Shown here one piece after another: positions 1 through 7,835 of a DNA stretch of 64,000 nucleotides; position 1 is the stretch's first letter, and each line of letters begins with the position of its first letter. The position numbers and the translations under genes are program-made. The stretch is taken from the NCBI GenBank assembly GCA_003140175.1, contig PLJD01000025.1:38153-102152 (forward strand), written 5' to 3'. The notes under the pieces were generated by a model that worked only from the letters and a program-made list of their open reading frames with translations, searched no databases and was not told the DNA's origin. The DNA is from Actinomycetota bacterium (GTDB taxonomy: Bacteria > Actinomycetota > Acidimicrobiia > IMCC26256 > PALSA-555).

Positions 1-1
1 A

Positions 2-718
2 GGCTGCCGCTTCGACCTGCCCGTGTGGCAGGAACTGCGGACCCGGTTCCACCCGCAGGGTCTTGAGGTCGTCACGGTCGCGCTCGATGTCGATCCCGAC
101 GCGGCACGCCCATTTATCGAGGCCGCGAAGCCTGAGCATCCGTCGCTCATCGATCAGGCGCACGTCGTCGATGAGCTCTTCGGGATCGTCAACGTTCCCA
201 ACGGCGTGTGGATCGACGAGCAGGGCACGATCGTGCGACCCGCGGAGCCAGCCTTCCCCGGCGCCAACCCGGTCATCGACGCGCTCCGAGAAGTTGATGT
301 CTCCAAGCTGCCGCCCGAAACCGCCGAGATGCTCGTCGAAGCCCGCAAGATCAAGGCCGATCCTGAGGGCTATCTCGACATGCTGGTGGACTGGGTGGAA
401 CACGGGACGGCGAGTCGGCACGCATTGACACCGGACGAGGTGATCCGGCGCTCGCAACCCCGCTCCACCAATGAGGCGCTTGCCGCGGCGCAGTTTGAGC
501 TCGGCCAGCACCTCCACCGGAGCGGCGATCACGATGCTGCGATCCCACACTGGCGCGAAGCCCATCGTCTCTTTCCTGACAACTGGACTTACAAGCGACA
601 AGCGTGGGAGTTCGAGGACCCGATGCGACAAGGCCGAACCGACGCCTACGACAGTTCGTGGTTCGACGACATCAAGCGGCTGGGGGCCGAGAACTACTAC
701 CCGCCGATCGTGCCCTAG
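2..718 (+). CDS. Thioredoxin-fold (TlpA/AhpC-like) protein with TPR-like tail, 5' end cut
   Basis: The reading frame is already open at the window edge. It begins G-C-R-F-D-L-P, which looks like the second cysteine of a CxxC redox site followed by the usual R and cis-Pro region of TlpA-type thioredoxins. The first cysteine and true start therefore lie upstream of the window. The next 80 residues fit the fold (LEVVTVALDVD, then VPNGVWIDEQGTIVRP with the cis-Pro strand). The C-terminal third, around AQFELGQHLHRSGDHDAAIP, resembles a single TPR helix pair. A GTG at 23 is in frame but lies inside the domain, so it is not a credible start. The likely role is a thiol-disulfide oxidoreductase or redox-sensing protein; the partner is unknown. 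Confidence 0.75.
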   Translation, partial: GCRFDLPVWQELRTRFHPQGLEVVTVALDVDPDAARPFIEAAKPEHPSLIDQAHVVDELFGIVNVPNGVWIDEQGTIVRPAEPAFPGANPVIDALREVDVSKLPPETAEMLVEARKIKADPEGYLDMLVDWVEHGTASRHALTPDEVIRRSQPRSTNEALAAAQFELGQHLHRSGDHDAAIPHWREAHRLFPDNWTYKRQAWEFEDPMRQGRTDAYDSSWFDDIKRLGAENYYPPIVP

Positions 719-730
719 CCGTCCCGACGC

Positions 731-1219
731 TCACCACCAACCGCTGCTGAACCGTCGGGGAACGGCCAACGACTGCACCGCGTGAGGAGTGACGACGCCG
801 GGCCGGCCCGAGGCGCTGCTCGTCAAGAACGCCGCGCTGGCCGCGGCGGCGAGGCAGACAACGATCACGACGGCCGCCGCGACCATGAACCACCGCCGAG
901 CGGGTCGCCGCCGAGCCGCACCGTCGGGCGACGCCGCGTGCTCGGCTCCCTCCGAGTCCGGTTCGGCGACGCTCAGGTCGGCGGGGCGCGACTCGATGCG
1001 CAGGGGTGGAGCAACCGCGACCCGCAGGACTGGCATCCCCCAGCGAATGGGGGGCGGGAGCTCGCCGAGCGCGGGCTGCCAGGCGATCGAGGGAGTCTCG
1101 ACGGGTGACGCCACGACCCATGCGGTCCAGTGGTCTCCCGCCCACCAGCGCAGATGCGGCGGCCCGACGAACGGGTCGGTGTGCCACGACGCCGGCTGAG
1201 GGCTCGGTGCGTCGTGCAT
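731..1219 (-). CDS. DUF2510-like membrane-anchored protein
   Basis: This is a 162-aa protein. Residues about 12-40 (WHTDPF, LRWWAGDHWTAWV) match the WYPDP...RWWDGxxWT pattern of DUF2510, a short domain common in actinobacterial membrane proteins. One hydrophobic segment (about residues 110-132, FMVAAAVVIVVCLAAAASAA) follows an Arg-rich stretch. The short C-terminal tail would therefore be outside if the basic-inside rule holds. The function of the family is unknown. It converges with the thioredoxin-fold gene, 12 bp away. Confidence 0.7.
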   Translation of the reverse strand: MHDAPSPQPASWHTDPFVGPPHLRWWAGDHWTAWVVASPVETPSIAWQPALGELPPPIRWGMPVLRVAVAPPLRIESRPADLSVAEPDSEGAEHAASPDGAARRRPARRWFMVAAAVVIVVCLAAAASAAFLTSSASGRPGVVTPHAVQSLAVPRRFSSGWW

Positions 1220-1406
1220 CCGTGCCTGCCTTGCTCGTCGTCACCACCACAGCCGCCGAGCCCAGCGCTGTCAAGTGTGTACGCAGAACCGCGGCGAGGG
1301 TCCCGGTGACGGCCATCGCCGGGGGGCGCGCCCGCCCCCGGGCACCACGGGGACCAGGGCAGGATATGGTCACGCGGCGCGGCGCGAACCAGAGGGGTGG
1401 TCCCCG

Positions 1407-2534
1407 ATGACCCTGTTCACGATCTCCGCCGACTCTCACGTCACGGAGCCGGGCGACTGTTACCTCGATCGGATTGATCCGCGCTTTCGCGACCGGGCGC
1501 CGCGTGCGATCACCGACGACACGATGGGCGCGGTCATGGACATCGACCAGGGACGGGCCCGGGTGCCCTACGGGATGATCGCTGCCGCCGGACGTCCAGT
1601 GGAGAGCATCCATCCGTTCAACTTCGTCAACTGGGACGAGCTCCACGCGGGAGGCTGGGATCCGGCGGCTCGGATCGCCGAGCAGGATCTCGATGGCGTC
1701 GCGGCCGAGATCCTGTACCCGTCAGTGGGCATGCTGCTCTGCAATCATCCCGACGTCGACTACAAGAAGGCCTGTTTCGACGCGTACAACCTCTGGATCA
1801 CCGAGTTTCAGAGCCACGCTCCGGATCGGCTGATCGGGCTCGGCCAGACCGCGCTGCGCTCCGTCGAGGAGGGGATCGAGGATCTCGAGCGCATCCACAA
1901 CCTTGGCCTCCGGGGCGTGATGATGCCCGGGTTCGCCGGATGTCACGCCGACGGGGACTACGACGATCACCGCTGGGATCCGTTCTGGGAGGCGGCGATC
2001 GAGCTCGATCTGCCCTTGTCGTTCCATATCCTCACCAACAACGACAACTTGGCCAGTCCGGGCTACCGCGGTCCGAGGATGAACAGCTTCCTCGGGATCA
2101 TCCGCGGTTGTCAGGACATCGTCGGGACGCTGATCTTCGGCGGCGTCTTCGAGCGCCACCCCGACCTGCGGGTGGTCTGCGTCGAAGCGGACGCGGGGTG
2201 GGCGCCCCATTGGATGTACCGGGCCGATCACGCGTTCAAGCGCCACCGCAACTGGCTGACCGCCGACGCCCTGTCGAGGCTTCCCAGCGAGTACTTCCGG
2301 GACAATGTCTCCCTCACCTTCCAGGACGACTGGGTGGTGTTCCGGATGACGGACCTGTTGAACCACCGCCGGCTCATGTGGGCCAACGACTATCCCCACA
2401 GTGACGCGACGTGGCCCGAGTCGCAGGCTGTCCTCGCCGAGCACACCCGGGACCTGGATCCCGAGGTGCGTGACGACATCGTCTGGCGTAACTGCGCGCG
2501 GCTCTACCACCTCCAAGTGCCGGTGGGTGTCTGA
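1407..2534 (+). CDS. Amidohydrolase_2 family metal-dependent hydrolase/decarboxylase
   Basis: This is a 375-aa TIM-barrel protein of the amidohydrolase_2 family (relatives of ACMSD and gamma-resorcylate decarboxylase). The metal-binding D-x-H is D9-S-H11 near the N-terminus. A mid-barrel His lies in LPLSFHILTNND, and the family signature WANDYPHSDATWPES lies near the C-terminus. The ATG at 1407 is chosen because AGAGGGG sits 7-16 nt upstream. The frame stays open back to 1275, but the extra 44 residues are low-complexity and not family-like. The substrate is unknown; these enzymes usually hydrolyse or decarboxylate cyclic or aromatic acids. It is one of five members of the family in this window. 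Confidence 0.85.
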   Translation: MTLFTISADSHVTEPGDCYLDRIDPRFRDRAPRAITDDTMGAVMDIDQGRARVPYGMIAAAGRPVESIHPFNFVNWDELHAGGWDPAARIAEQDLDGVAAEILYPSVGMLLCNHPDVDYKKACFDAYNLWITEFQSHAPDRLIGLGQTALRSVEEGIEDLERIHNLGLRGVMMPGFAGCHADGDYDDHRWDPFWEAAIELDLPLSFHILTNNDNLASPGYRGPRMNSFLGIIRGCQDIVGTLIFGGVFERHPDLRVVCVEADAGWAPHWMYRADHAFKRHRNWLTADALSRLPSEYFRDNVSLTFQDDWVVFRMTDLLNHRRLMWANDYPHSDATWPESQAVLAEHTRDLDPEVRDDIVWRNCARLYHLQVPVGV

Positions 2535-2627
2535 CCACTTGCGTCGGGCTCGCACGGCCGACTCCTCGAGCCCATCGATCGCTGGCGCCGCACGGTCGGC
2601 GAGACGCGGCGCTGGCCCGGGGTGCCG

Positions 2628-3032
2628 TTAGCCGTCGAGCGCGTCGAGACGCTCCAGGAGACTCCGGGCGCCGTGCACGGAGACGCCGAGCTGTTGCACC
2701 CGAGCCGCCAGTCCCCGATCCGACGTCACGACCGATACTCCGGATTGGTCCCGCAGCGCGCGGAGGACCTCGACGAGACGGTCGTCGCCCGCGTCGCGAC
2801 CGGCGCGGCGCGCGTACGTCACCTCGACGCCGTCGTACTGGCCGGCGGGGAGATCGCTGAGGGGTCGACCGTCGAGCACCAGCGTGACTTGGGGTCCCCG
2901 GTCGCGGGCCAGGTGCTGGAGGCGAGCCAGGAGTCGGCGGGCTGCCCCGTCGCGGTCCCGCCACCATCCGTCGGGTCGGGAGCCGATGACGTTCATGCCG
3001 TCGACGATGATGTGCTCGGACCCGGACCTCAC
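2628..3032 (-). CDS. NYN/YacP-like PIN-domain ribonuclease
   Basis: This 134-aa protein has the NYN_YacP (Rae1-type) pattern. It starts with HIIVDGMNVIGS carrying the first acidic residue, then VTLVLDG, then an acidic D-D pair in AGDDRLVEVL, and finally VSVVTSDRGLAARV. These acidic residues are those expected to bind Mg2+ in PIN-like nucleases. Family members cut RNA, and Bacillus YacP/Rae1 cuts mRNA in the ribosomal A site; whether this one does so is not shown. The start is a GTG at 3032. It converges with the amidohydrolase gene. Confidence 0.8.
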   Translation of the reverse strand: MRSGSEHIIVDGMNVIGSRPDGWWRDRDGAARRLLARLQHLARDRGPQVTLVLDGRPLSDLPAGQYDGVEVTYARRAGRDAGDDRLVEVLRALRDQSGVSVVTSDRGLAARVQQLGVSVHGARSLLERLDALDG

Positions 3033-3126
3033 GATCAGAACGCCGGACCAAAGCCGCGGCGATGCTCACCGACGCGGCGGCCGACGGGCCACCGGCGGAT
3101 CGCCGTGGTGGCGCCGAAGCGTTCCG

Positions 3127-3222
3127 TCACCTGGTGACGGCGTCGAAGATTTGGAACCCGCCGTAGATGCCGGCCAGGATCGCCGCGATGTGCAGGCTGA
3201 TCAAGAAGAGTCGGGTCGACAT
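3127..3222 (-). CDS. 31-aa single-pass small membrane protein
   Basis: This short frame of 31 codons plus TGA starts with ATG at 3222. A GAGGAG lies 10 nt upstream, and the frame begins 3 bp after the stop of the SHOCT membrane protein. The peptide starts MSTRLFLISL and has one hydrophobic helix (residues 5-26) ending in a polar DAVTR tail. Spacing and ribosome binding site suggest translation coupled to the upstream gene and a role as a partner of that membrane protein. No family is recognised. The main doubt is its length. Confidence 0.5.
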   Translation of the reverse strand: MSTRLFLISLHIAAILAGIYGGFQIFDAVTR

Positions 3223-3225
3223 GGG

Positions 3226-3960
3226 CTAGGTGCTCCTCGGGGTCTCGAGGGTTTTGCGTTTCGCTTCGTCGTATTCGGTATCGGACAGTTCGCCGCGCGC
3301 ATGCAGCGACGCGAGCCGTTCAAGGTCCGCCGCGACGTCGCCGGTCGCGGATGGCGATGACGCCGCCGGGGGCGCGGTTGGCGGGGCTGGGGTGACGACG
3401 GGCCACGCGGTGGGCGTCATCGTGGGCGGGGTCGTCATGCCGCTCCAGGGGGTCGGCTGGCTGAACTGGACGCGCGTGCTGGCGAACGGCCGAGGCGTGC
3501 TGGTCGACGTCGAGTCGTCGCGGCCCCGGAGCGCCTGGAAGAGCTGCGGGATGATGTAGAGCAACGGCAGCCCGCCCATGGCGATGAAGGTCACCGCACA
3601 GACCAGGAAGCCGACGCTGGTCCCTCCGGTGGCGGGGTGAAGTCCGGAGTCGAGGAAGTTCCACCCCAGCGTCAAGAACAGGGCCGGCCAGGCGAGCAGC
3701 ACGACGGGACGCCCCCGCTCGCCGACGCAGACGACGAAGAGTGCCAGGAACGCCAACCCGGCGAAGATCCCACCGGTGAGGAGACCGGGGACAGCCGCCG
3801 GGCATGCGTGTGCGGTCACAGAGGATTGGGCGCCCGACTGGCACGCGCCGCCAATTTTTTCGACCGAGCGCATCCCTTGCGAGACGATCGTGATACAGAG
3901 CGCCACGCCTCCGATGCCGATGATGCTCCCGGCCCAGCGCAGTATGGATCGAACGCTCAT
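3226..3960 (-). CDS. Four-TM membrane protein with C-terminal SHOCT domain
   Basis: The start chosen is ATG 3960 (MSVRSILRWAG), preceded by GGGAGGGA about 9 nt upstream. The frame runs open to 4032, but the extra 24 residues look non-coding. The 244-aa product has four hydrophobic segments (about residues 5-28, 55-79, 85-103 and 112-140), a Pro/Thr/Ser-rich linker, and a C-terminal SHOCT helix pair (DLERLASLHARGELSDTEYD). SHOCT domains are short oligomerisation modules. There is a Cys-containing loop (GGACQSG, AHACPAA) between the first two helices. The function is unknown. It probably forms a two-gene unit with the 31-aa protein downstream. Confidence 0.75.
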   Translation of the reverse strand: MSVRSILRWAGSIIGIGGVALCITIVSQGMRSVEKIGGACQSGAQSSVTAHACPAAVPGLLTGGIFAGLAFLALFVVCVGERGRPVVLLAWPALFLTLGWNFLDSGLHPATGGTSVGFLVCAVTFIAMGGLPLLYIIPQLFQALRGRDDSTSTSTPRPFASTRVQFSQPTPWSGMTTPPTMTPTAWPVVTPAPPTAPPAASSPSATGDVAADLERLASLHARGELSDTEYDEAKRKTLETPRST

Positions 3961-4057
3961 GATGTGGTCCCTCCCCGCCAAGGGGCAGTGTCTGCTGACG
4001 ATCCAGTGGCCGCCTGAGTAACCACTACTCAATCTGTGCGGCGACCGAGCGGTGATT

Positions 4058-4063
4058 TACCCT
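4058..4063 (+). promoter_or_regulatory. -10 element (TACCCT) of a leaderless transcript
   Basis: TACCCT is followed by exactly six bases and then GTG 4070. This is the geometry in which transcription begins on the start codon itself. It supports GTG 4070 rather than the in-frame GTG 4052 as the start. Confidence 0.45.
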
Positions 4064-4069
4064 CTCGTC

Positions 4070-4321
4070 GTGTCAGCGCGCCTCGACAAGTCTTGGACAG
4101 TGCTCGCGAGCCATCAGACGCCCGGTGCCGACCGCTGCGTCGACATCTTCTCCCGGCCCGACGGAACCTTCGGGTTCGAGGAATTCCGCAGAGAGCCCGA
4201 GGACATGGGGGCATGGACGCCGGTTGCCTACTTCTCGGTTCGTGAATACGCGACCATCGAGGCTGCGATCGCGGCGGCACGAGACTCGGTGCGCTGGCTG
4301 GGCGGCATCCTCGACGGCTGA
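4070..4321 (+). CDS. Small conserved-looking soluble protein of unknown function
   Basis: This 83-aa product has no signal peptide and no membrane segment. The sequence (SWTVLASHQTPGADRCVDIF, then FRREPEDMGAWTPVAYFS, ending in a helix with SVRWLGGILDG) looks like a compact alpha/beta protein. I do not recognise the family. The start at GTG 4070 is preferred because of the TACCCT-N6-GTG arrangement; GTG 4052 would add six residues. It converges with the GT39-type gene, with a small inverted repeat between them. Confidence 0.6.
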   Translation: MSARLDKSWTVLASHQTPGADRCVDIFSRPDGTFGFEEFRREPEDMGAWTPVAYFSVREYATIEAAIAAARDSVRWLGGILDG

Positions 4322-4328
4322 ACCGAAG

Positions 4329-4341
4329 CCACCGGGGGTGG
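4329..4341. terminator. Inverted repeat between convergent genes
   Basis: CCACC-GGG-GGTGG is a perfect 5-3-5 inverted repeat just after the stop of the small plus-strand gene and 13 bp before the 3' end of the minus-strand gene. There is no T-run. It may act as a weak bidirectional terminator. Confidence 0.3.
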
Positions 4342-4353
4342 ACCGTCCCCAAA

Positions 4354-5883
4354 TCAGGGCGGGCTCGGCGGGCTGGCCCTCCCCTCGGCGATCGGCCCGT
4401 GCCCGACCCGCTCGTAGACGGTGACACCCTCGATGGTGGCGATCGGCCGGTAGTGCTGCTGGACGAACGCGGCCACAGCCGGGATCAGCGTGATCGGGTA
4501 GTACTGGTACTTGCGAACACCACCGGTGGAGGTGTCGAGAAACAGTTTCGGCGGGTGTTCGTGCAGGCTCGTCAAGAACGTGTGGAGCGCCCCGGGGGTG
4601 GCGTCCTTGAGCCGCTGCGGCCCGTCCGATCGACCGGCGGTCCGTCCAACGAGGAAGTCGCTCAACACCAAGGCTCCACCGGGTGCCCGTCCCGAGAGCC
4701 AGTAGATCTCCGGGAACGACCCCCACACGGTGATCAGGTCGCTTTGTCGTGTGGTCCGGCGGACTTCCGCGACGAGTGGGAAGGCTCGCTGATCGATGTT
4801 GCTGGCCCCGTGGATGGGCCGCCACGCTTGCTGCCAGAACAGGAACGTGGGGACGAGCACGATCGCGGCGAGACCCACCTTGATGTAGGTCAGGCACGAC
4901 GTGATCGCGGGAGCCGCCAGCAGACACAACGGCGGGAGCACCTGATACCAGTAATGGCCGAAGTACCGGAAGCCAGCGAAGAAGGCGATGAGCCCGGTCA
5001 AGAGCCAGAGCCACAGGTCGAAGTCCTCGCGTTTCCAGCCGCGACGGATCGCGAGCGCGATGAGCACGGCGTGGCCGATCACGAAAAACTCGACCGCGAC
5101 CAGCGCGCGCTGGAACGGGTCTTGGCTCGATCCGAAGAGCAGCGACCCGTTGCCCGAGAACGTCCAATGCACGAAGGGTCCGAAGGGGACGAACAATCCG
5201 ATGCTCGCGACGGTCGCGGCCGTGACGGCGACCACGACGACCGCGCGACTGACCCGTCGACCGCTGTGCCACCACGCGGCGAGCGCGGCCGGCATGACGC
5301 CGATGAGCCAGGTCTGGCGGGTCAGGGTGGCGACGCCGAGCAGGAACCCGGCGAGCACTGCGGCGCGGAGCGAGTCGCGTCGTGCCGCGACGATGGCCCC
5401 GCACGCGGGGAGCAGCGCAAGCTGCGAGTAGTTCGCCGCCTGTGCGTCGTTGGGTCGCAAGGCGATCGCACCGGCGATCAAGAGCCCGGCGGCCCACCAG
5501 GCCGCCTGTGACCCCGCACGGCGGCGCACCTCATGGGCGATCACCAACGCCGCCCCCGCGAGCTCGGCGGCAGTCAGCAGGTGCAGCGGCTCGAGGCGTC
5601 GGCTTCCCGTCACGAGGAACGAGAGGGCGTAGAGCAGCGGCGCGAGCGGCGGCTTGCGGTCGATGACGTCTCGGTACAGGACCCCGCCCCGAGCAACCAC
5701 CATTCCCATCGTGGCGATGGCGGCCTCGTCGGGGTCGAAGAGACCACGCGACAGTCCGGGGGCGTGGGCGAGCAGCGCGCCGGCGAAGACGATCAGCCCG
5801 AAGGAGATCTTGGCCGTCCAACCGGAGCGCCGCGAGGGCGGCGGCGTCGCTTCCTCGTTGGGCGCGGTCTCGCTGGTGATCAC
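4354..5883 (-). CDS. Glycosyltransferase family 39 (PMT_2/ArnT-like) membrane protein
   Basis: This is a 509-aa polytopic membrane protein. The N-terminal block (LFDPDEAAIATMGMVVARGG, then YRDVIDRKPPLAPLLYALS) is the acidic first loop and downstream motif typical of GT39/PMT_2 transferases. The D-E pair is the expected catalytic acid site, on the outer face of the membrane. These enzymes move a sugar from a polyprenyl-phosphate donor to a protein, lipid or glycan. About ten hydrophobic helices follow, then a soluble C-terminal part. The start is GTG 5883. A six-codon frame (ATG 5901) ends in a TGA that overlaps this GTG, but it has no clear promoter or ribosome binding site. Confidence 0.8.
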   Translation of the reverse strand: MITSETAPNEEATPPPSRRSGWTAKISFGLIVFAGALLAHAPGLSRGLFDPDEAAIATMGMVVARGGVLYRDVIDRKPPLAPLLYALSFLVTGSRRLEPLHLLTAAELAGAALVIAHEVRRRAGSQAAWWAAGLLIAGAIALRPNDAQAANYSQLALLPACGAIVAARRDSLRAAVLAGFLLGVATLTRQTWLIGVMPAALAAWWHSGRRVSRAVVVVAVTAATVASIGLFVPFGPFVHWTFSGNGSLLFGSSQDPFQRALVAVEFFVIGHAVLIALAIRRGWKREDFDLWLWLLTGLIAFFAGFRYFGHYWYQVLPPLCLLAAPAITSCLTYIKVGLAAIVLVPTFLFWQQAWRPIHGASNIDQRAFPLVAEVRRTTRQSDLITVWGSFPEIYWLSGRAPGGALVLSDFLVGRTAGRSDGPQRLKDATPGALHTFLTSLHEHPPKLFLDTSTGGVRKYQYYPITLIPAVAAFVQQHYRPIATIEGVTVYERVGHGPIAEGRASPPSPP

Positions 5884-6086
5884 CGATCGACGCCGGTCAT
5901 GTCGTCGGGCATCGTCGAGGTCGGGTCACGCGTACCAGCGTGCCAGGCAAGCCCGGCCGCCTGGCGGCGCGGAGTCCAGGCGCTGCGGCGGAAGCTGTCG
6001 AAGCGAGCCCGGGGTACGGAAACCCAGCGGGGACTACTTCAGGATGTTCACGGCCCGGGCGACGACGAGCACGACCACGCGCGAGA

Positions 6087-6971
6087 TCACGCCCCCGGTT
6101 TGGCGGGCCCGGGTAGGCGCGGCCGAATGTCATCTTCGAGGAAGGCGACCACCGCGTGCGAAAAGACATCGTTTTGGTCCCCGGCAACCATGTGGGCTGC
6201 GCCCCCGACGTCGACCAGCCTCGCTCCGGGGATCTGGTCGAGGAAGTCCTGGACACCCTCCTCGGTGACGACGTCACTGAGCAGACCGCGCACCAGCAAC
6301 GTCGGCACGCGGATTCCGCGCAGGGCCGCCTCGAACAAGGCCTGGAAGTCCTCCCGCGGGACCTCGGTTCGGCCATGCTCGAGGAACTTCGGGTCCCAGT
6401 GCCAGTACCACCGACCGTCGCCGCGTTGGCGGAGGACCTTCATCAGCCCGGCCGGGTTCATCCGCTTGGGTCGGTTGGGCGTGTAGCCCGCGATGGCCTG
6501 CGCGGCATCGTCCAGGGTCGCGAACCCGCCGAGGCCGGAGCTCATGAAGTCGCGGATTCGCTGGATTCCCTCCGGGTTGCTGCGGTGCGTGATGTCGACG
6601 ACGACCAAGCCGCTCGACACGACGCGGTCGCTGCCGCCCTCGGCGAGCATCGCGGCGACGCCACCGAGGGAGGCACCGACCAGCACCGGGGGTCGGCCCA
6701 GCTGGTCAGCGACTGCCACACAGTCGGCGGCGTACACGGTGAAGGAATAGTCGCCGTTGAGCGCCCACTCGCTGTCGCCGTGCCCCCGCAGGTCGAGTGA
6801 CACCGCCTTCCAGCCCGCCTCGGCGAGGACCCGGGCCGTGTCACCCCACGCGTGACGGGTCTGGCCTCCTCCGTGCATGAGCAGCACCGGCCAGGCGCCC
6901 TCGTCACCCCAGACATCCGCGACGAGGTGGATGCCCTCGAAACCCTCGAAGCGAGCAGCTCTCGAATCCAT
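6087..6971 (-). CDS. Alpha/beta hydrolase
   Basis: This is a 294-aa alpha/beta-hydrolase fold protein. The oxyanion-hole region is LLMHGGGQTRHAW, then the LDLRGHGDS motif. The nucleophile elbow is VGASLGG with Ser, and the catalytic His lies in GGAAHMVAGDQNDVF near the C-terminus. The start at ATG 6971 (MDSRAARFEGFEG) has GAGGAT 7 nt upstream; the open frame back to 7049 is Pro/Arg-rich and unlikely. It resembles haloalkane dehalogenase/epoxide hydrolase-like esterases, but the substrate cannot be read from the sequence. It is divergent from the DsbA-like gene. Confidence 0.8.
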   Translation of the reverse strand: MDSRAARFEGFEGIHLVADVWGDEGAWPVLLMHGGGQTRHAWGDTARVLAEAGWKAVSLDLRGHGDSEWALNGDYSFTVYAADCVAVADQLGRPPVLVGASLGGVAAMLAEGGSDRVVSSGLVVVDITHRSNPEGIQRIRDFMSSGLGGFATLDDAAQAIAGYTPNRPKRMNPAGLMKVLRQRGDGRWYWHWDPKFLEHGRTEVPREDFQALFEAALRGIRVPTLLVRGLLSDVVTEEGVQDFLDQIPGARLVDVGGAAHMVAGDQNDVFSHAVVAFLEDDIRPRLPGPAKPGA

Positions 6972-7095
6972 TGAGGCATCCTCGCACGCCCCGGAACGCG
7001 GCTCGGACGCACGGGCTTGCGGGCGACCGGGCCCGGCCGCGGCGGGCACACGGCGAGGTACGGTGACTGCGATCAGTCGCGGAGGGAGTAGTCAC

Positions 7096-7758
7096 GTGGA
7101 CCACGTCAAGTTCTACTTCGATCCACGCTGCCCGTGGTGTTACCAGACCTCGCGGTGGGCCAACCGGCTGGAGCAGCTCGGCGAGATCGAGCTCGACTGG
7201 GGAGTGTTTTCCCTCGAGGTCGCGAATCTGCCCGAAGGGGAGGATCCTCGACAGCTGGAGGCGGTCTCCGGGCCGGCCCTGCGAACCGCGGTCACGATCC
7301 GCGACCGGGTGGGCTCGCCCGCGATCGGGCCGTTTTACGCGGCACTCGGCGCGCGGATCTGGGAGCAGCCGCCTCCACCGGAGGACATGGTCGTCGCCGT
7401 CCGTTCGGCCCTCGAGGAGGGACAGCTCGACCCGTCCCTCGTCGACGCCGCTCTCGCCGACCGGTCGTCGTGGGATGCGGTACTCGCGGAGCACGACGCG
7501 CTGGTCACCCGCACGGGTGCGTTCGGAGTCCCGACGCTCGTGGTCGATGGCGACGCCGGGCCCGCGATGTTCGGCCCGGTCATCAGCACGCTGCCCAACG
7601 ACGAGGACGCGGTGGAGCTGTGGCGCCACACCCGGTGGCTCGTCCGCGACGGCAACTTCGCGGAGCTCAAGCGGGGCCGCGGGAACCCACCCGATCTCCC
7701 CACCGCGGCGTGGTTTCGCCGCGAGCGCGAGAAGGCCTCGGCGGCCGCCGCCACCTGA
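7096..7758 (+). CDS. DsbA-family mycothiol-dependent nitroreductase (Rv2466c-like)
   Basis: This is a 220-aa thioredoxin-fold protein of the DsbA family with active site C12-P-W-C15 (FDPRCPWCYQTSRW). The N-terminal block, the GVPTLVVDG cis-Pro region, MFGPVISTLPN and the ending FAELKRGRGNPPDLPT match the layout I remember for mycobacterial Rv2466c. That enzyme is a mycothiol-dependent reductase that activates nitro compounds. Mycothiol is restricted to actinobacteria, so the gene supports that placement. Start GTG 7096 has GGAGGGA 8 nt upstream. It is divergent from the alpha/beta hydrolase. Confidence 0.8.
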   Translation: MDHVKFYFDPRCPWCYQTSRWANRLEQLGEIELDWGVFSLEVANLPEGEDPRQLEAVSGPALRTAVTIRDRVGSPAIGPFYAALGARIWEQPPPPEDMVVAVRSALEEGQLDPSLVDAALADRSSWDAVLAEHDALVTRTGAFGVPTLVVDGDAGPAMFGPVISTLPNDEDAVELWRHTRWLVRDGNFAELKRGRGNPPDLPTAAWFRREREKASAAAAT

Positions 7759-7835
7759 GCGCCGACGGCCACCGGGCCGACGACTGCCCCGCACCGCCGA
7801 CGCGCCCGAGAACGCACCGACCGGGCGATTCAGCG

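Noticed and set aside
4399..5511. 370-codon plus-strand open frame opposite the GT39-type gene
   Set aside because: It is an antisense shadow rich in Arg/Asp/Glu with no start signal.
5884..5901. Six-codon ORF (ATG 5901) overlapping the GT39-type GTG start
   Set aside because: The overlap is like that at 27.3 kb, but there is no -10 hexamer at leaderless spacing and no ribosome binding site, so chance is likely.
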